From contig CBDCGU010000003.1 of assembly GCA_965216945.1 (NCBI GenBank), positions 806,001-870,000 on the forward strand: a stretch of DNA of 64,000 nucleotides. The letters are read 5' to 3'. The DNA comes from DATHZQ01 sp965216945 (lineage in GTDB: Bacteria; Actinomycetota; Acidimicrobiia; Spongiisociales; UBA5794). This document shows, piece by piece, positions 51,773-59,327 of this stretch (positions are counted from its first letter, which is position 1; each line of letters opens with the position of its first letter). A program made the translations under genes and the position numbers. The notes beneath the pieces were generated by a model. It did no database searches. It was not told the DNA's origin and worked only from the letters and a program-made list of their open reading frames with translations.

Positions 51773-53406
51773 GGTCGCCTCCCGGGCTTCGGTGGCATTG
51801 TCGGCGGCGGCAGGGTGGGACGTCGGTGGTCGAGGACCGCCACAACCTCGCCCTCGAGGCGCTCGAGGAGGTATTCATCGGCGACGGATGGGGGACTCTC
51901 TGCCGGGATCTCGCCCAACGGAAGGGTGGGTGAGATCGGCTCCTTGTCTGCCGCCGAAACCTGCTCGCCCTCGCCCTCGCCCATAGGGCGGGGCGAGTGG
52001 GCGAGATGGGTCGAGGCGTCGCCCGAGCCGTTTCGGGCGAGGTTGGGCGAGGTTGGGCGAGATGCCTCCTCTGCGCCTTTTGCTGTGAGGGTGAGGATGT
52101 GGGCCCGCCCGCTCTCGTCGATGTCGATCCAGCCCCGACGTTCGCCGAGCAGGTAGGCGGAGCGCACCATCCCGCGGTGCCCGCCCATCGCTTCCTCGAC
52201 CGCAGATTTCGACCGCTCCTCGGGGACGGCTTCGGCGACGTAGTCGAGAATCTGTCGCAGCGTTCGCTCGCACTTGGCCTGCTGCCGCTCTCGGCGCAAT
52301 GACGTGGCGTCGGCCGTCATCGTCAACCGTTTCGTCGCCGGGTCGAAGTCGACGCGAGACTCCGGCAGCTCGGCATCCCGTCCGCGCACGGATAGGAATC
52401 GCAACCGGTGGGCGGCGTCTTCGTTCTCGTTGCTGCTGCGTTCGAGCCGGTACTCCCAGATTTGATCTGGCCAGCCCAGAAGCTTGGAGGCCCCGCGTGC
52501 CCGCTCGGCACCGTGGCCGAAGTGGTGGAGCACAACAACGTCGGTCAGGGTTGCCGTTTCCGCGAGGAGGGCGTCGAGCCCGGCCAGCCACGCGCCGACT
52601 TCCGTGTTGTTGTTCTCGTCGATTCCGAGTGCGTCCCACACGGCGCCTGCGGGGTCGATGACAAGCAACCACACGCCTGCCGCGGTGAGCCGCCCGGAGA
52701 GTTGACGCCTCACGGCCGGCTGGCGTACGTCGAGAAGATGCCCACAGCCGCGGAGGTCCCAGATCGCGACCTGATCGAGATTCGCCCCCGCTGCACGGAA
52801 CCATGCTCGGAGCAGCGTTCGGGTCATCTCGAGGTTGACGTACACGATCATGTCTGCGGACCAAGCACAAGGGAACCGCCCCAGGAAGGGTGTTCGACTT
52901 GACAGGGCGCGGATGAGCTCGATGGCCAGGGAGGTCTTGCCGGCCTTGGCCTCTGCGGCCAACAGGGTGCGACCACCGGTCACCGCCAACCGGTCAACCA
53001 GATAGGCGACTGGGGCGTCGTCCTCCTCTAAGAAGTCGCGCAGTCTCTGGATCGGCTCAACTCCGGTGAATGCCTCAGTCGCCGCCCTTGCTTCACGCTC
53101 GGATCGCAGAATCTCACGAGCGGCGTCGTCAACTCGCAGGCGTTCCACGCGTTCGAGAACAGCGTCGTCAACCGAACGCCTGCCAGGCTGGCGCAACGCC
53201 CCACCGCCAGTACCGGATTCTCGAGCCTTATCCCGTCGCCCCAGCAGCTCGTCGCGGACGATCTCGTAGAACGGCTGCGACGCCGACCCGGCGCCTGCGG
53301 CATAGTGAGCCGCGGCTTCGATCTCGCTGTCGGTCGTCTCCGCCGCAATAGTGCCAAGGTCCTCCATTGCGGTTGCGAGCGCCTCGCTCAGCCCGGCCTC
53401 ATCCAC
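51769..53406 (-). CDS. RepA/KaiC-type AAA ATPase (putative replicative helicase of the island)
   Basis: A 545-residue protein. Residues about 140-340 are a RecA-like ATPase: Walker A AEAKAGKTS (151-159), Walker B LLVIDPAG, and the sensor-like VVVLHHFGHG, as in plasmid RepA helicases and related phage/island proteins. A winged-helix-like region follows (about 390-450, RGMVRSAYLLGERRGWIDID). The last 90 residues are Pro/Glu/Ala-rich and probably disordered. Start is a GTG at 53406. It likely supports replication of the excised element, though helicase activity is inferred from fold only. Confidence 0.75.
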   Translation of the reverse strand: MDEAGLSEALATAMEDLGTIAAETTDSEIEAAAHYAAGAGSASQPFYEIVRDELLGRRDKARESGTGGGALRQPGRRSVDDAVLERVERLRVDDAAREILRSEREARAATEAFTGVEPIQRLRDFLEEDDAPVAYLVDRLAVTGGRTLLAAEAKAGKTSLAIELIRALSSRTPFLGRFPCAWSADMIVYVNLEMTRTLLRAWFRAAGANLDQVAIWDLRGCGHLLDVRQPAVRRQLSGRLTAAGVWLLVIDPAGAVWDALGIDENNNTEVGAWLAGLDALLAETATLTDVVVLHHFGHGAERARGASKLLGWPDQIWEYRLERSSNENEDAAHRLRFLSVRGRDAELPESRVDFDPATKRLTMTADATSLRRERQQAKCERTLRQILDYVAEAVPEERSKSAVEEAMGGHRGMVRSAYLLGERRGWIDIDESGRAHILTLTAKGAEEASRPTSPNLARNGSGDASTHLAHSPRPMGEGEGEQVSAADKEPISPTLPLGEIPAESPPSVADEYLLERLEGEVVAVLDHRRPTLPPPTMPPKPGRRP

Positions 53407-53604
53407 GGCCGACCCCGGCCCCCAAGGCCGACGTGAGCGACGCGGAACTCCCCATGGCGAGCCGCTTCCCGCTCGATGTCGGAAGACAATCCCGTGATGG
53501 CATGGGCCGAGTTCGGCGGCTCGCCATCTCTGACAAGAGGAGTGCCACCGCGCTGCAACTCTCGGCCCAGTTGCGAGCCAGGAATCGGGTGTGGTCGTTG
53601 GGCC

Positions 53605-53869
53605 TCATGCCGTCGGCGCCTTTGCCCTCTGCCGGGCTCGGCTCGACTTGAGCGCTAGGCGGGTGAAGTACGCCTTGCGGGCATGATCGGCTCGGCGAGC
53701 ACGTTCGGCGGGATCGAGAACGCCGTCGGGGTCGACCTGGCGCTCGAATCGACTCAAGAAGGCGCGGCGACCGGGTTCTGTCCTGGCGGACCGGTTGGCA
53801 GTGTTGGCCCACGAGACATGAGCCGCAAGGCGCGCGCAGAACTCGTTCCGAGGGGGTCAAAGTGGGCAT
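53605..53869 (-). pseudogene. Small actinobacterial island protein, frameshifted
   Basis: The ATG at 53869, with AGGAG upstream, starts MPTLTPSERVLRA, but the continuation RLAAHVSWANTANRSARTEP ... PDGVLDPAERARRADHARKAYFTRLALKSSRARQR lies in another frame and ends at 53605. The break falls in a CGCGCG tract near 53830; adding one CG unit restores a single frame of about 88 codons. The restored protein resembles a small helical protein common near replication genes of actinobacterial mobile elements. Either a genuine frameshift or an assembly error in a GC repeat. A short frame (53399-53607) follows it with an ATGA overlap, of doubtful reality. Confidence 0.55.
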
Positions 53870-53979
53870 GCCGCTCCTAAGCCCGCATCCCGCTTTAGGA
53901 GGGCACCGACGGGTTTGCTTTGCGGGCCCGTCATCCCGCTCCGGCTATTACCGGCGAATTTCGCGAGCCACAACTTAGC

Positions 53980-54390
53980 ATGACGGTCGTGACCAGCGAA
54001 GAACTCTCCACAGCCCGCTGCAAGGTGCGCTGCCGATGCCGCAAGACGCTAGCCGTCGCCGTTATCTCCGACTCGGGTGAGGTAACGCTGGAAATCCAAG
54101 AACAGCCGGCGTCGGCGAATGTTCCATTCCTCGATCGAAGCGATCCGGGTGTCCGGGTGCGGCTCGTGACTAAGCCGCGACCGGACCAGTGGCAGCAATC
54201 CTCCCTCGGAGTTCCGTTCGAGGAGATGATGTGGCTTCAGCGGAACAGCTCAGGCGGTCTTCGCGTGGACTTGCGTTGCCCGCGATGTGGAGCCGACAAC
54301 CAACGCCTGCAGGAACGGTTTGTGGACGTCGTATGTGCCGCCGTAGCGCACGGCCGATCTGAGGTCCAGTTTCCCTACGACTTCCTATAG
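53980..54390 (+). CDS. Small Cys-rich hypothetical protein
   Basis: A 136-residue protein with two cysteine clusters: CKVRCRCRK (about 13-21) and RCPRCGADNQRL (about 100-112), suggesting one zinc-binding site. The rest is a beta-rich segment (TLAVAVISDSGEVTLEIQEQP). Start taken at MTVVTSEEL; the ribosome site is weak. It is oppositely oriented to the neighbouring island genes. No family is recognised. Confidence 0.55.
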   Translation: MTVVTSEELSTARCKVRCRCRKTLAVAVISDSGEVTLEIQEQPASANVPFLDRSDPGVRVRLVTKPRPDQWQQSSLGVPFEEMMWLQRNSSGGLRVDLRCPRCGADNQRLQERFVDVVCAAVAHGRSEVQFPYDFL

Positions 54391-54650
54391 CTCCGGAGCA
54401 CGGCGGTCGCAGAGCGCCGGCGCTGACGTCCGCCCGCACCGCCACCTCTGGGACCGACGGATGAGAGCTACAAAGCTGTGGGGCGATGAGCAGGGTCGCC
54501 CAGCACGTACCGCCGTGTCATCGCTCCTTGATGAGTCTGGCGAGTCGCGCGGCTCTCGCTTCAGAGCCGGACTAAGGCGACGAAGGCAAGTTCCGAGCCG
54601 ATTGCCCGTCAGAACCTAGACCGGTGACGTTCCACCAGCGATGTGGAACG

Positions 54651-55556
54651 TCACCCGAGCAGCCTCTCGATCGGCGAATGGGCTCGGTGTGCGTCTCGAG
54701 CTCTCTCAGCGGCCACGGACGAGCCATAGCGGGCGACCATCTGACGCGACTTCCAGCCGGCCAGAAGCATCAGGTCTCCCTCGTTGCCACCACTCGCCAG
54801 GAACTCGTGAGCGAACGTGTGCCGGAACTGGTGCGGGTGGATCCGCGGAATCCCCGCCAGGTCGCATCGACGGCGCAGCATCTGAGTGAGCCCCGAAGCA
54901 CCGAGCGGGCCGCGTGCGCCGAGCCAGAACGCGGGAGACGCCGCGGCGCTGTGTCGGCGTCGTGTCATCTCGTAGCGTTTGAGTCGCTCAGCCACCTTTG
55001 GCGACAGGGGCAAGGCACGCTCGCGGCGACCTTTGCCCACGACGTACACGACGCCGGCATCGAAGTCGATGTCGTCGATCGTGAGCCCGACGGTCTCTGA
55101 AAGCCGGGCACCGGTATCAAGAAGGAACATGACAATGGCCAGATCGCGGCGATCAGTGAACGTGCGACCCTCGAAGGCCTTCAATAGTTGGCGCAGGTCG
55201 TCGGCCGGGACGACCGGAACAACCTTCTCATCAGGCGGTGGGGCCTTCAGCTTGTCCATGGGTGACTGTTCGACATCGCCTTCGTCGGTTAGGTACCGGA
55301 ACAGCTGCTGCAGCGACCGGAACCGGAGACGAGCGGTCGATGGGGAGCGAGTCTCAAGGACGTGCAGGATGTACGCCTCAACGTGCCGGCCGGTCACCTC
55401 TCTGGCGTCGAGTGGTATGCCGTGGTCCTCGAGGTATCCGACGAACTGGTGGGCTGTCTCCAGATACGATCGGATCGTGTTGGGGGACTTGCCACGGGCG
55501 CGGAGCGATAATTCCCACGCCTCGACGAGCTCGCGGAAGTCGACTGGGGTTTCCAT
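54651..55556 (-). CDS. Tyrosine recombinase (XerC/D-type integrase)
   Basis: A 301-residue site-specific recombinase. The N-terminal SAM-like DNA-binding domain (LSLRARGKSPNTIRSYLETAHQFVGYLEDHG) is followed by the catalytic domain with the Arg of TGARLSE (about 151), HPHQFRHTF giving His 242 and Arg 245, LAGWKSRQMVARYG with Trp 268 in place of the usual His, and the nucleophile Tyr 277. All catalytic residues are present. Located 99 bp from tRNA-Thr, it is very likely the integrase that inserted this island. A GTG at 55562 is an alternative start. Confidence 0.93.
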   Translation of the reverse strand: METPVDFRELVEAWELSLRARGKSPNTIRSYLETAHQFVGYLEDHGIPLDAREVTGRHVEAYILHVLETRSPSTARLRFRSLQQLFRYLTDEGDVEQSPMDKLKAPPPDEKVVPVVPADDLRQLLKAFEGRTFTDRRDLAIVMFLLDTGARLSETVGLTIDDIDFDAGVVYVVGKGRRERALPLSPKVAERLKRYEMTRRRHSAAASPAFWLGARGPLGASGLTQMLRRRCDLAGIPRIHPHQFRHTFAHEFLASGGNEGDLMLLAGWKSRQMVARYGSSVAAERARDAHRAHSPIERLLG

Positions 55557-55654
55557 TGACACTCATAGTAATCGGCTGTGAGAGCGTTGTGCTAGTGCTA
55601 TCGTGCTGTGGTGAGCGCACCAAACCGCCCGGAACCCTTTGATCTGCAAAGGTT

Positions 55655-55699
55655 TGGAGCTGGCGGCGGGACTCGAACCCGCGACCTGCTGATTACAAA
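55655..55699 (-). repeat. Right attachment site: 45-bp direct repeat within tRNA-Thr
   Basis: Identical over 45 bp to 38660-38704. It spans from the first base of the anticodon loop to the 3' CCA, the usual crossover region for integrases of this type. It regenerates a functional tRNA gene. Confidence 0.92.
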
Positions 55700-55731
55700 T
55701 CAGCTGCTCTGGCCATCTGAGCTACGCCAGC
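55655..55731 (-). tRNA. tRNA-Thr (anticodon TGT)
   Basis: A 77-nt cloverleaf on the minus strand. Acceptor stem GCTGGCG pairs with CGCCAGC, discriminator T, encoded CCA. The anticodon stem GCTGA/TCAGC encloses TTTGTAA, anticodon TGT (codon ACA). T-arm has GTTCGAGTC. Its 3' 45 nt come from the integrated element and its 5' 32 nt from the chromosome. Just past CCA an imperfect hairpin (AACCTTTG / CAAAGGGTT, 55633-55654) may end the transcript. Confidence 0.96.
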
Positions 55732-55738
55732 GAGGATC

Positions 55739-56479
55739 TCAGCTTATCCAACCTCGCACCCGTGCCAGCTCGAACATCGCCAGCGATGCGGCCACGGATG
55801 CGTTCAGGCTCTCGATCTGACCGACCATCGGCACTCGTACCGTTTGATCCAGCAGCTCACCGGCGAGGCGCGACACGCCGGTCCCTTCAGCCCCGATCAC
55901 GAGCGCCACGGGTTCGGTGAGCAGGGGCAAACCCAACAGCGACGTCTCCGCCTTCCCGTCGAGGCCTATCAACCAGACGCCGGCTTTGCGGAGACGCCGC
56001 AGCGCATCTGCCACGGAACCCACCATCGCAACACCGACACGTTCGAGCGCTCCGGCGGCGGCCTTGAACGCGGTTGCCCCGAGCGGCGCCGACCGCCGCT
56101 CCGGCACCACCAGCGCGGGAATTCCTGCCGCCACCGCCGAGCGGGCCATCGCCCCGAGATTGCGCGGATCCTGGACGCGATCGAGCACGAGCAGCGCGGC
56201 GGGATCGCAGGCCGCCACCGCACCGTCGAGCGTAAGGCTCGGGATGGGCCGGCATGTCGCCAGCACTCCCTGTGGCGCTCCCGTCACGGCGTCGTCTCGG
56301 ACATCGCCAACGCGACGAATCTCGACACCTGCTCGCTCCGCCTCGTGGACCATCCGCTGGTAGGCGTCGTGGCGCAGTCGCTGCGACTCGACCGTCAAAA
56401 CGATCACCCGCCCGGCTGCGACTGCGGCTGCGACGGCGTGGAGGCCCTCGACCCTATCGCCGATGCCAGCGGACGCCAT
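55739..56479 (-). CDS. rlmB: TrmH/SpoU-family 23S rRNA (guanosine-2'-O-)-methyltransferase RlmB
   Basis: A 246-residue SPOUT methyltransferase. The N-terminal substrate-binding region DRVEGLHAVAAAVAAGRV and the SPOUT core with DRVQDPRNLGAMARSAVAAGI, VIGAEGTGVSRL and VPMVGQIESLNASVAASLAMFE are all present (the last two form the SAM-binding knot). The start MASAGIG is preceded by GAGG and lies 26 bp inside the end of cysS; an ATG at 56488 is possible. Adjacent to cysS in many actinobacteria, which supports the assignment as RlmB rather than a tRNA methylase. Confidence 0.93.
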   Translation of the reverse strand: MASAGIGDRVEGLHAVAAAVAAGRVIVLTVESQRLRHDAYQRMVHEAERAGVEIRRVGDVRDDAVTGAPQGVLATCRPIPSLTLDGAVAACDPAALLVLDRVQDPRNLGAMARSAVAAGIPALVVPERRSAPLGATAFKAAAGALERVGVAMVGSVADALRRLRKAGVWLIGLDGKAETSLLGLPLLTEPVALVIGAEGTGVSRLAGELLDQTVRVPMVGQIESLNASVAASLAMFELARVRGWIS

Positions 56480-57857
56480 CACGGCCATCCTCGATCGCGA
56501 TGCCGGCGCCGGCGAGGCCATCCCGAATGGCGTCGGCCTTGGCCCAATCCGACGCCTCCCGCGCCGCAGCCCGCATGTCGACCAGAGTGTCGACAACCTC
56601 GTCGACCCTCTCGACGACGATGCCGAACCGTGCGCCGAGCGCCTGGATACCGTCGGCCAGATCATCCAGTCCCTGCGTCTCCTCGGCGAGGCCGAACAAC
56701 TCGACGACCTCGTCGTACGCCGCCACCAGTGCGCTCGCATCCTCGCCGGCATCGAGCCGGCGGTTCCCCTCGCGCACGACCTCGAACAGCACGCCGAGAG
56801 CCCCGGCGGCATCGAAATCGTCGTCCATGGCAGCAGCGACTCGCTGGAGCACCTCACCATCCGGCAGATCCTCGACCAGTCCTGGGCTGCGGCGCCGGAA
56901 GGCCCAGAGGCGCTCCAGCGAGGCGATGGCGTCCTGCATGGCCTCCTCGCTGAACTCGAGCGGCTTGCGGTAATGCGTCCGCAGATAGAAGAGACGAACG
57001 GCCTGCGGTGGATACAGCTCGAGGGCGTCGATCAGGTCGATGACGTGGCCCGTCGACTTCGACATCTTCTCACCCTTGAGATTCACCAGCCCGTTGTGGA
57101 GCCAGTGCTTGGCGAACGGCTCGAGCAAAGCACCCTCCGCCTGGGCGATCTCGTTCTCGTGGTGGGGGAAGATCAAGTCTGTGCCGCCGGCATGGATGTC
57201 GAAACCCGGGCCGAGGTACTTGTGCGCCATCGCCGAGCACTCGATGTGCCATCCCGGTCGACCACTCCCCCACGGCGAATCCCAATGCGGCTCACCGGGC
57301 TTGGCGGCCTTCCACACGGCGAAGTCGAGCGGGTCCCGCTTGTGCTCCCCCGGTTCGACGCGGGCCCCGGACAACAGGTCGTCGATGTTGCGACCCGACA
57401 GCTTGCCGTAGTCGTCGAGCGTGCGAACGGCGAAGTACACGTCCCCACCTGCTTCGTAGGCATGCCCGCGCTCGATGAGCTGCTCGATCATCGTGATCAT
57501 CTCTGGTATGTGCTCGGTGGCGCGGGGTTCGACGTCCGGGCCTTCCACACCGAGCGTCCGGTAGGCGCCGGCGAAGGCCTCGGCGAAGCGTTTGGCCAGC
57601 ACCTCGGCCGGAACCCCCTCCTCCTTGGCGGCGGCGATGATCTTGTCCTCGACGTCTGTGACGTTCTGCACGTACGTCACGTCGAAACCCCGCCACCGCA
57701 GGTACCGCCGAATCACGTCGAACGCCACGGCCGCCCTGCCGTGTCCCAGATGAGGTCGTGCCTGCACCGTCGGCCCACAGACGTAGATCCCGACTTTGCC
57801 GTCGTCGCGCGGTTCGAAAGGCTGCCGGGAGCGGCCGAGGGTGTTGAAGACCTGCAT
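56454..57857 (-). CDS. cysS: Cysteinyl-tRNA synthetase
   Basis: Class I aminoacyl-tRNA synthetase of 467 residues. Zinc ligands appear at VCGPTV, GWHIECSAM and FPHHENEIAQ; the HIGH motif is HLGH in ARPHLGHGRAAVAFD, and the KMSKS loop is KMSKSTGHV. The C-terminal domain is typical of bacterial CysS (DDDFDAAGALGVLFE ... DWAKADAIRDGLAGAGIAIEDGRDGVRW). Start at MQVFNTLGRS. The upstream frame extension is the antisense of the GDPD gene. Its end overlaps the rlmB start. Confidence 0.97.
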   Translation of the reverse strand: MQVFNTLGRSRQPFEPRDDGKVGIYVCGPTVQARPHLGHGRAAVAFDVIRRYLRWRGFDVTYVQNVTDVEDKIIAAAKEEGVPAEVLAKRFAEAFAGAYRTLGVEGPDVEPRATEHIPEMITMIEQLIERGHAYEAGGDVYFAVRTLDDYGKLSGRNIDDLLSGARVEPGEHKRDPLDFAVWKAAKPGEPHWDSPWGSGRPGWHIECSAMAHKYLGPGFDIHAGGTDLIFPHHENEIAQAEGALLEPFAKHWLHNGLVNLKGEKMSKSTGHVIDLIDALELYPPQAVRLFYLRTHYRKPLEFSEEAMQDAIASLERLWAFRRRSPGLVEDLPDGEVLQRVAAAMDDDFDAAGALGVLFEVVREGNRRLDAGEDASALVAAYDEVVELFGLAEETQGLDDLADGIQALGARFGIVVERVDEVVDTLVDMRAAAREASDWAKADAIRDGLAGAGIAIEDGRDGVRWHRR

Positions 57858-57912
57858 GGCCGCGATGCTACCGGCGCGCTCACGTCGCCCGTGCGCTGGT
57901 ACGGTCGATGAC

Positions 57913-58632
57913 ATGTCCGCCCCTCCACACCCGCTCATCCTCGGCCATCGCGGAGCATCTGCCCACGCTCCCGACAACTCGCTCCGGGCGTACGCCTTGG
58001 CGGTCGCACAGGATGCCGACGGAATCGAGCTCGACGTCCGTCGCACCGCCGACGGTGCGATGGTGCTCCACCACGACGCCGAGACCGATGCCGTCGGCCG
58101 CTTCGTCGATCACAGCTTCGCAACCATCCGGCAGAGAGCTCCCGAGGTGCCGACGCTCGACGAGATGCTGACCGTGACGGGCGATCTCCTCCTCGACATC
58201 GAGATCAAGAATCACCCGGTCGATCCCGATTTCGACGCCGACCACCGGCTTGCCGAGTCGGTGGTGGAGTGGATTCGCGCCAACGAGCTCCAACGGCGTG
58301 TGATCGTGTCATCGTTCAACTGGGACACTGTGGGACGAGCCAGAGAGCTCGACGCCACCATCCCGACGGGGCAGTTGCTCGCCCATGTCGGCTCGCTGCA
58401 CGACCATGCCCAGGCCGTCGCCGGTCGTGGCCACCAGTGGATCCTGCCGCCGAACGACATGCTGGCGGCGGCTCCCGCGGAGCAGATCGCCGCAGCTCAC
58501 GAGTGCGGGCTGCGTGTGATGGTTTGGACGGTGGACGATCCCCACCGGATTCGCGAGCTCGCCGCGGCGGGCATCGACGGGGTCATCACGAACGATCCGG
58601 CGCTGGCCAACGACGCTCTGGCCGGTGCCTGA
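57913..58632 (+). CDS. Glycerophosphodiester phosphodiesterase family protein
   Basis: A 239-residue TIM-barrel phosphodiesterase. The family start LILGHRGASAHAPDNSLRAY supplies the catalytic His and Arg-Gly, followed by DGIELDVRRTADGAMVLHHD (Glu-x-Asp and the second His), LLLDIEIKN and the closing VMVWTVDDPHRIRELAAAGIDGVITNDP. No signal peptide, so it acts on cytosolic glycerophosphodiesters such as those from phospholipid turnover. Divergent from cysS with a 55-bp gap. Confidence 0.93.
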   Translation: MSAPPHPLILGHRGASAHAPDNSLRAYALAVAQDADGIELDVRRTADGAMVLHHDAETDAVGRFVDHSFATIRQRAPEVPTLDEMLTVTGDLLLDIEIKNHPVDPDFDADHRLAESVVEWIRANELQRRVIVSSFNWDTVGRARELDATIPTGQLLAHVGSLHDHAQAVAGRGHQWILPPNDMLAAAPAEQIAAAHECGLRVMVWTVDDPHRIRELAAAGIDGVITNDPALANDALAGA

Positions 58633-58660
58633 CCGCCACGAACAACCAGCACACCGGCGT

Positions 58661-58706
58661 CGAGGGCCGGGGAGACCGCGTGGCGATCTGGGCGACGGAC
58701 CGCTAG
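58661..58706. repeat. Imperfect direct repeat, copy 1 (just past the ispF stop)
   Basis: About 45 bp closely resembling 59281-59327. Shared blocks are CCGGGGAGACCGCGT and GCGACGGACC, ending in each case at the stop codon of a minus-strand gene (ispF here, carD for copy 2). On the transcribed strand both genes therefore end TAG followed by the same 3' sequence. Confidence 0.6.
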
Positions 58707-59185
58707 CGCGCTGGCCCAGTGATCAGCGTCGAGATGGCGAGGGCGGCAATGCCCTGGTCGCGGCCGATGAAGCCGAGCTCATCGGTCGTGGTCGCCTTGA
58801 CCGACACGTGATCGAGTGGCACTCCGAGTACGGCGGCGAGGTTGGTGCGCATCTGCCGGCGGTACGGGGAGATGCGGACCGTTGCGGCGATGACGGTGGC
58901 GTCGACGTTGCCGGGACGCATCCCGAGGCGCTCCAGCCGGCTCACGATCGTGCTCAGCATCTCCATGGAGTCGGCGTCCGACCATTGCGGATCGGCGGGA
59001 GGGAAGAACTCGCCCATATCGCCGAGAGCCGCCGCTCCGAGCAGAGCATCGGTCACTGCGTGAGCCACGACGTCGCCATCGGAAGTCGCTGCGACACCCC
59101 GTTCCGTCGACACCGTCACGCCGGCAAGCACGATGCGGCCCGTCGGAATGAGTTGGTGGGCGTCAAAACCCTGCCCGACCCGCAT
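58703..59185 (-). CDS. ispF: 2-C-methyl-D-erythritol 2,4-cyclodiphosphate synthase
   Basis: Fifth step of the MEP isoprenoid pathway; forms the cyclic diphosphate. The 160-residue product starts MRVGQGFDAHQL with the metal ligands Asp and His, then SDGDVVAHAVTDALLGAAALGDMGEFFP with the third metal His, and closes with VSVKATTTDELGFIGRDQGIAALA. No ispD precedes it, although ispD and ispF are commonly adjacent; it must be elsewhere. carD lies 138 bp upstream. Confidence 0.97.
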   Translation of the reverse strand: MRVGQGFDAHQLIPTGRIVLAGVTVSTERGVAATSDGDVVAHAVTDALLGAAALGDMGEFFPPADPQWSDADSMEMLSTIVSRLERLGMRPGNVDATVIAATVRISPYRRQMRTNLAAVLGVPLDHVSVKATTTDELGFIGRDQGIAALAISTLITGPAR

Positions 59186-59280
59186 CTGCCTGACCCGAGG
59201 CCTAGCGATCCGTCGCGCACTTGATGCCGCGGTGTCCCCGAGGCATCGGCGTCGACCGGCAACGACACGCAGCGGGCGAC

Positions 59281-59327
59281 GTGAGGACCGGGGAGACCGC
59301 GTAGCTCTTGGCGCGACGGACCACTAG
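59281..59327. repeat. Imperfect direct repeat, copy 2 (just past the carD stop)
   Basis: Second copy of the 45-bp motif at 58661-58706. It lies in the carD-ispF gap directly after the carD stop codon on the minus strand. Confidence 0.6.

Larger units (their letters stand above)
38660..55699. mobile_element. 17-kb integrated genomic island in tRNA-Thr (phage-satellite-like)
   Basis: Bounded by perfect 45-bp direct repeats (38660-38704 and 55655-55699), the right one within an intact tRNA-Thr. A tyrosine integrase is the gene next to the right end. Inside are a RepA/KaiC-type ATPase and a small-terminase-like protein, which together with the integrase recall phage-inducible chromosomal islands; no capsid, portal, tail or large-terminase genes are seen. 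Cargo: Fic protein, IS1380-type element, type I restriction-modification genes and a three-gene cassette with a TIGR04255-type protein. All but three genes (transposase, a Cys-rich protein and the element's flank) are on the minus strand. Confidence 0.85.
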
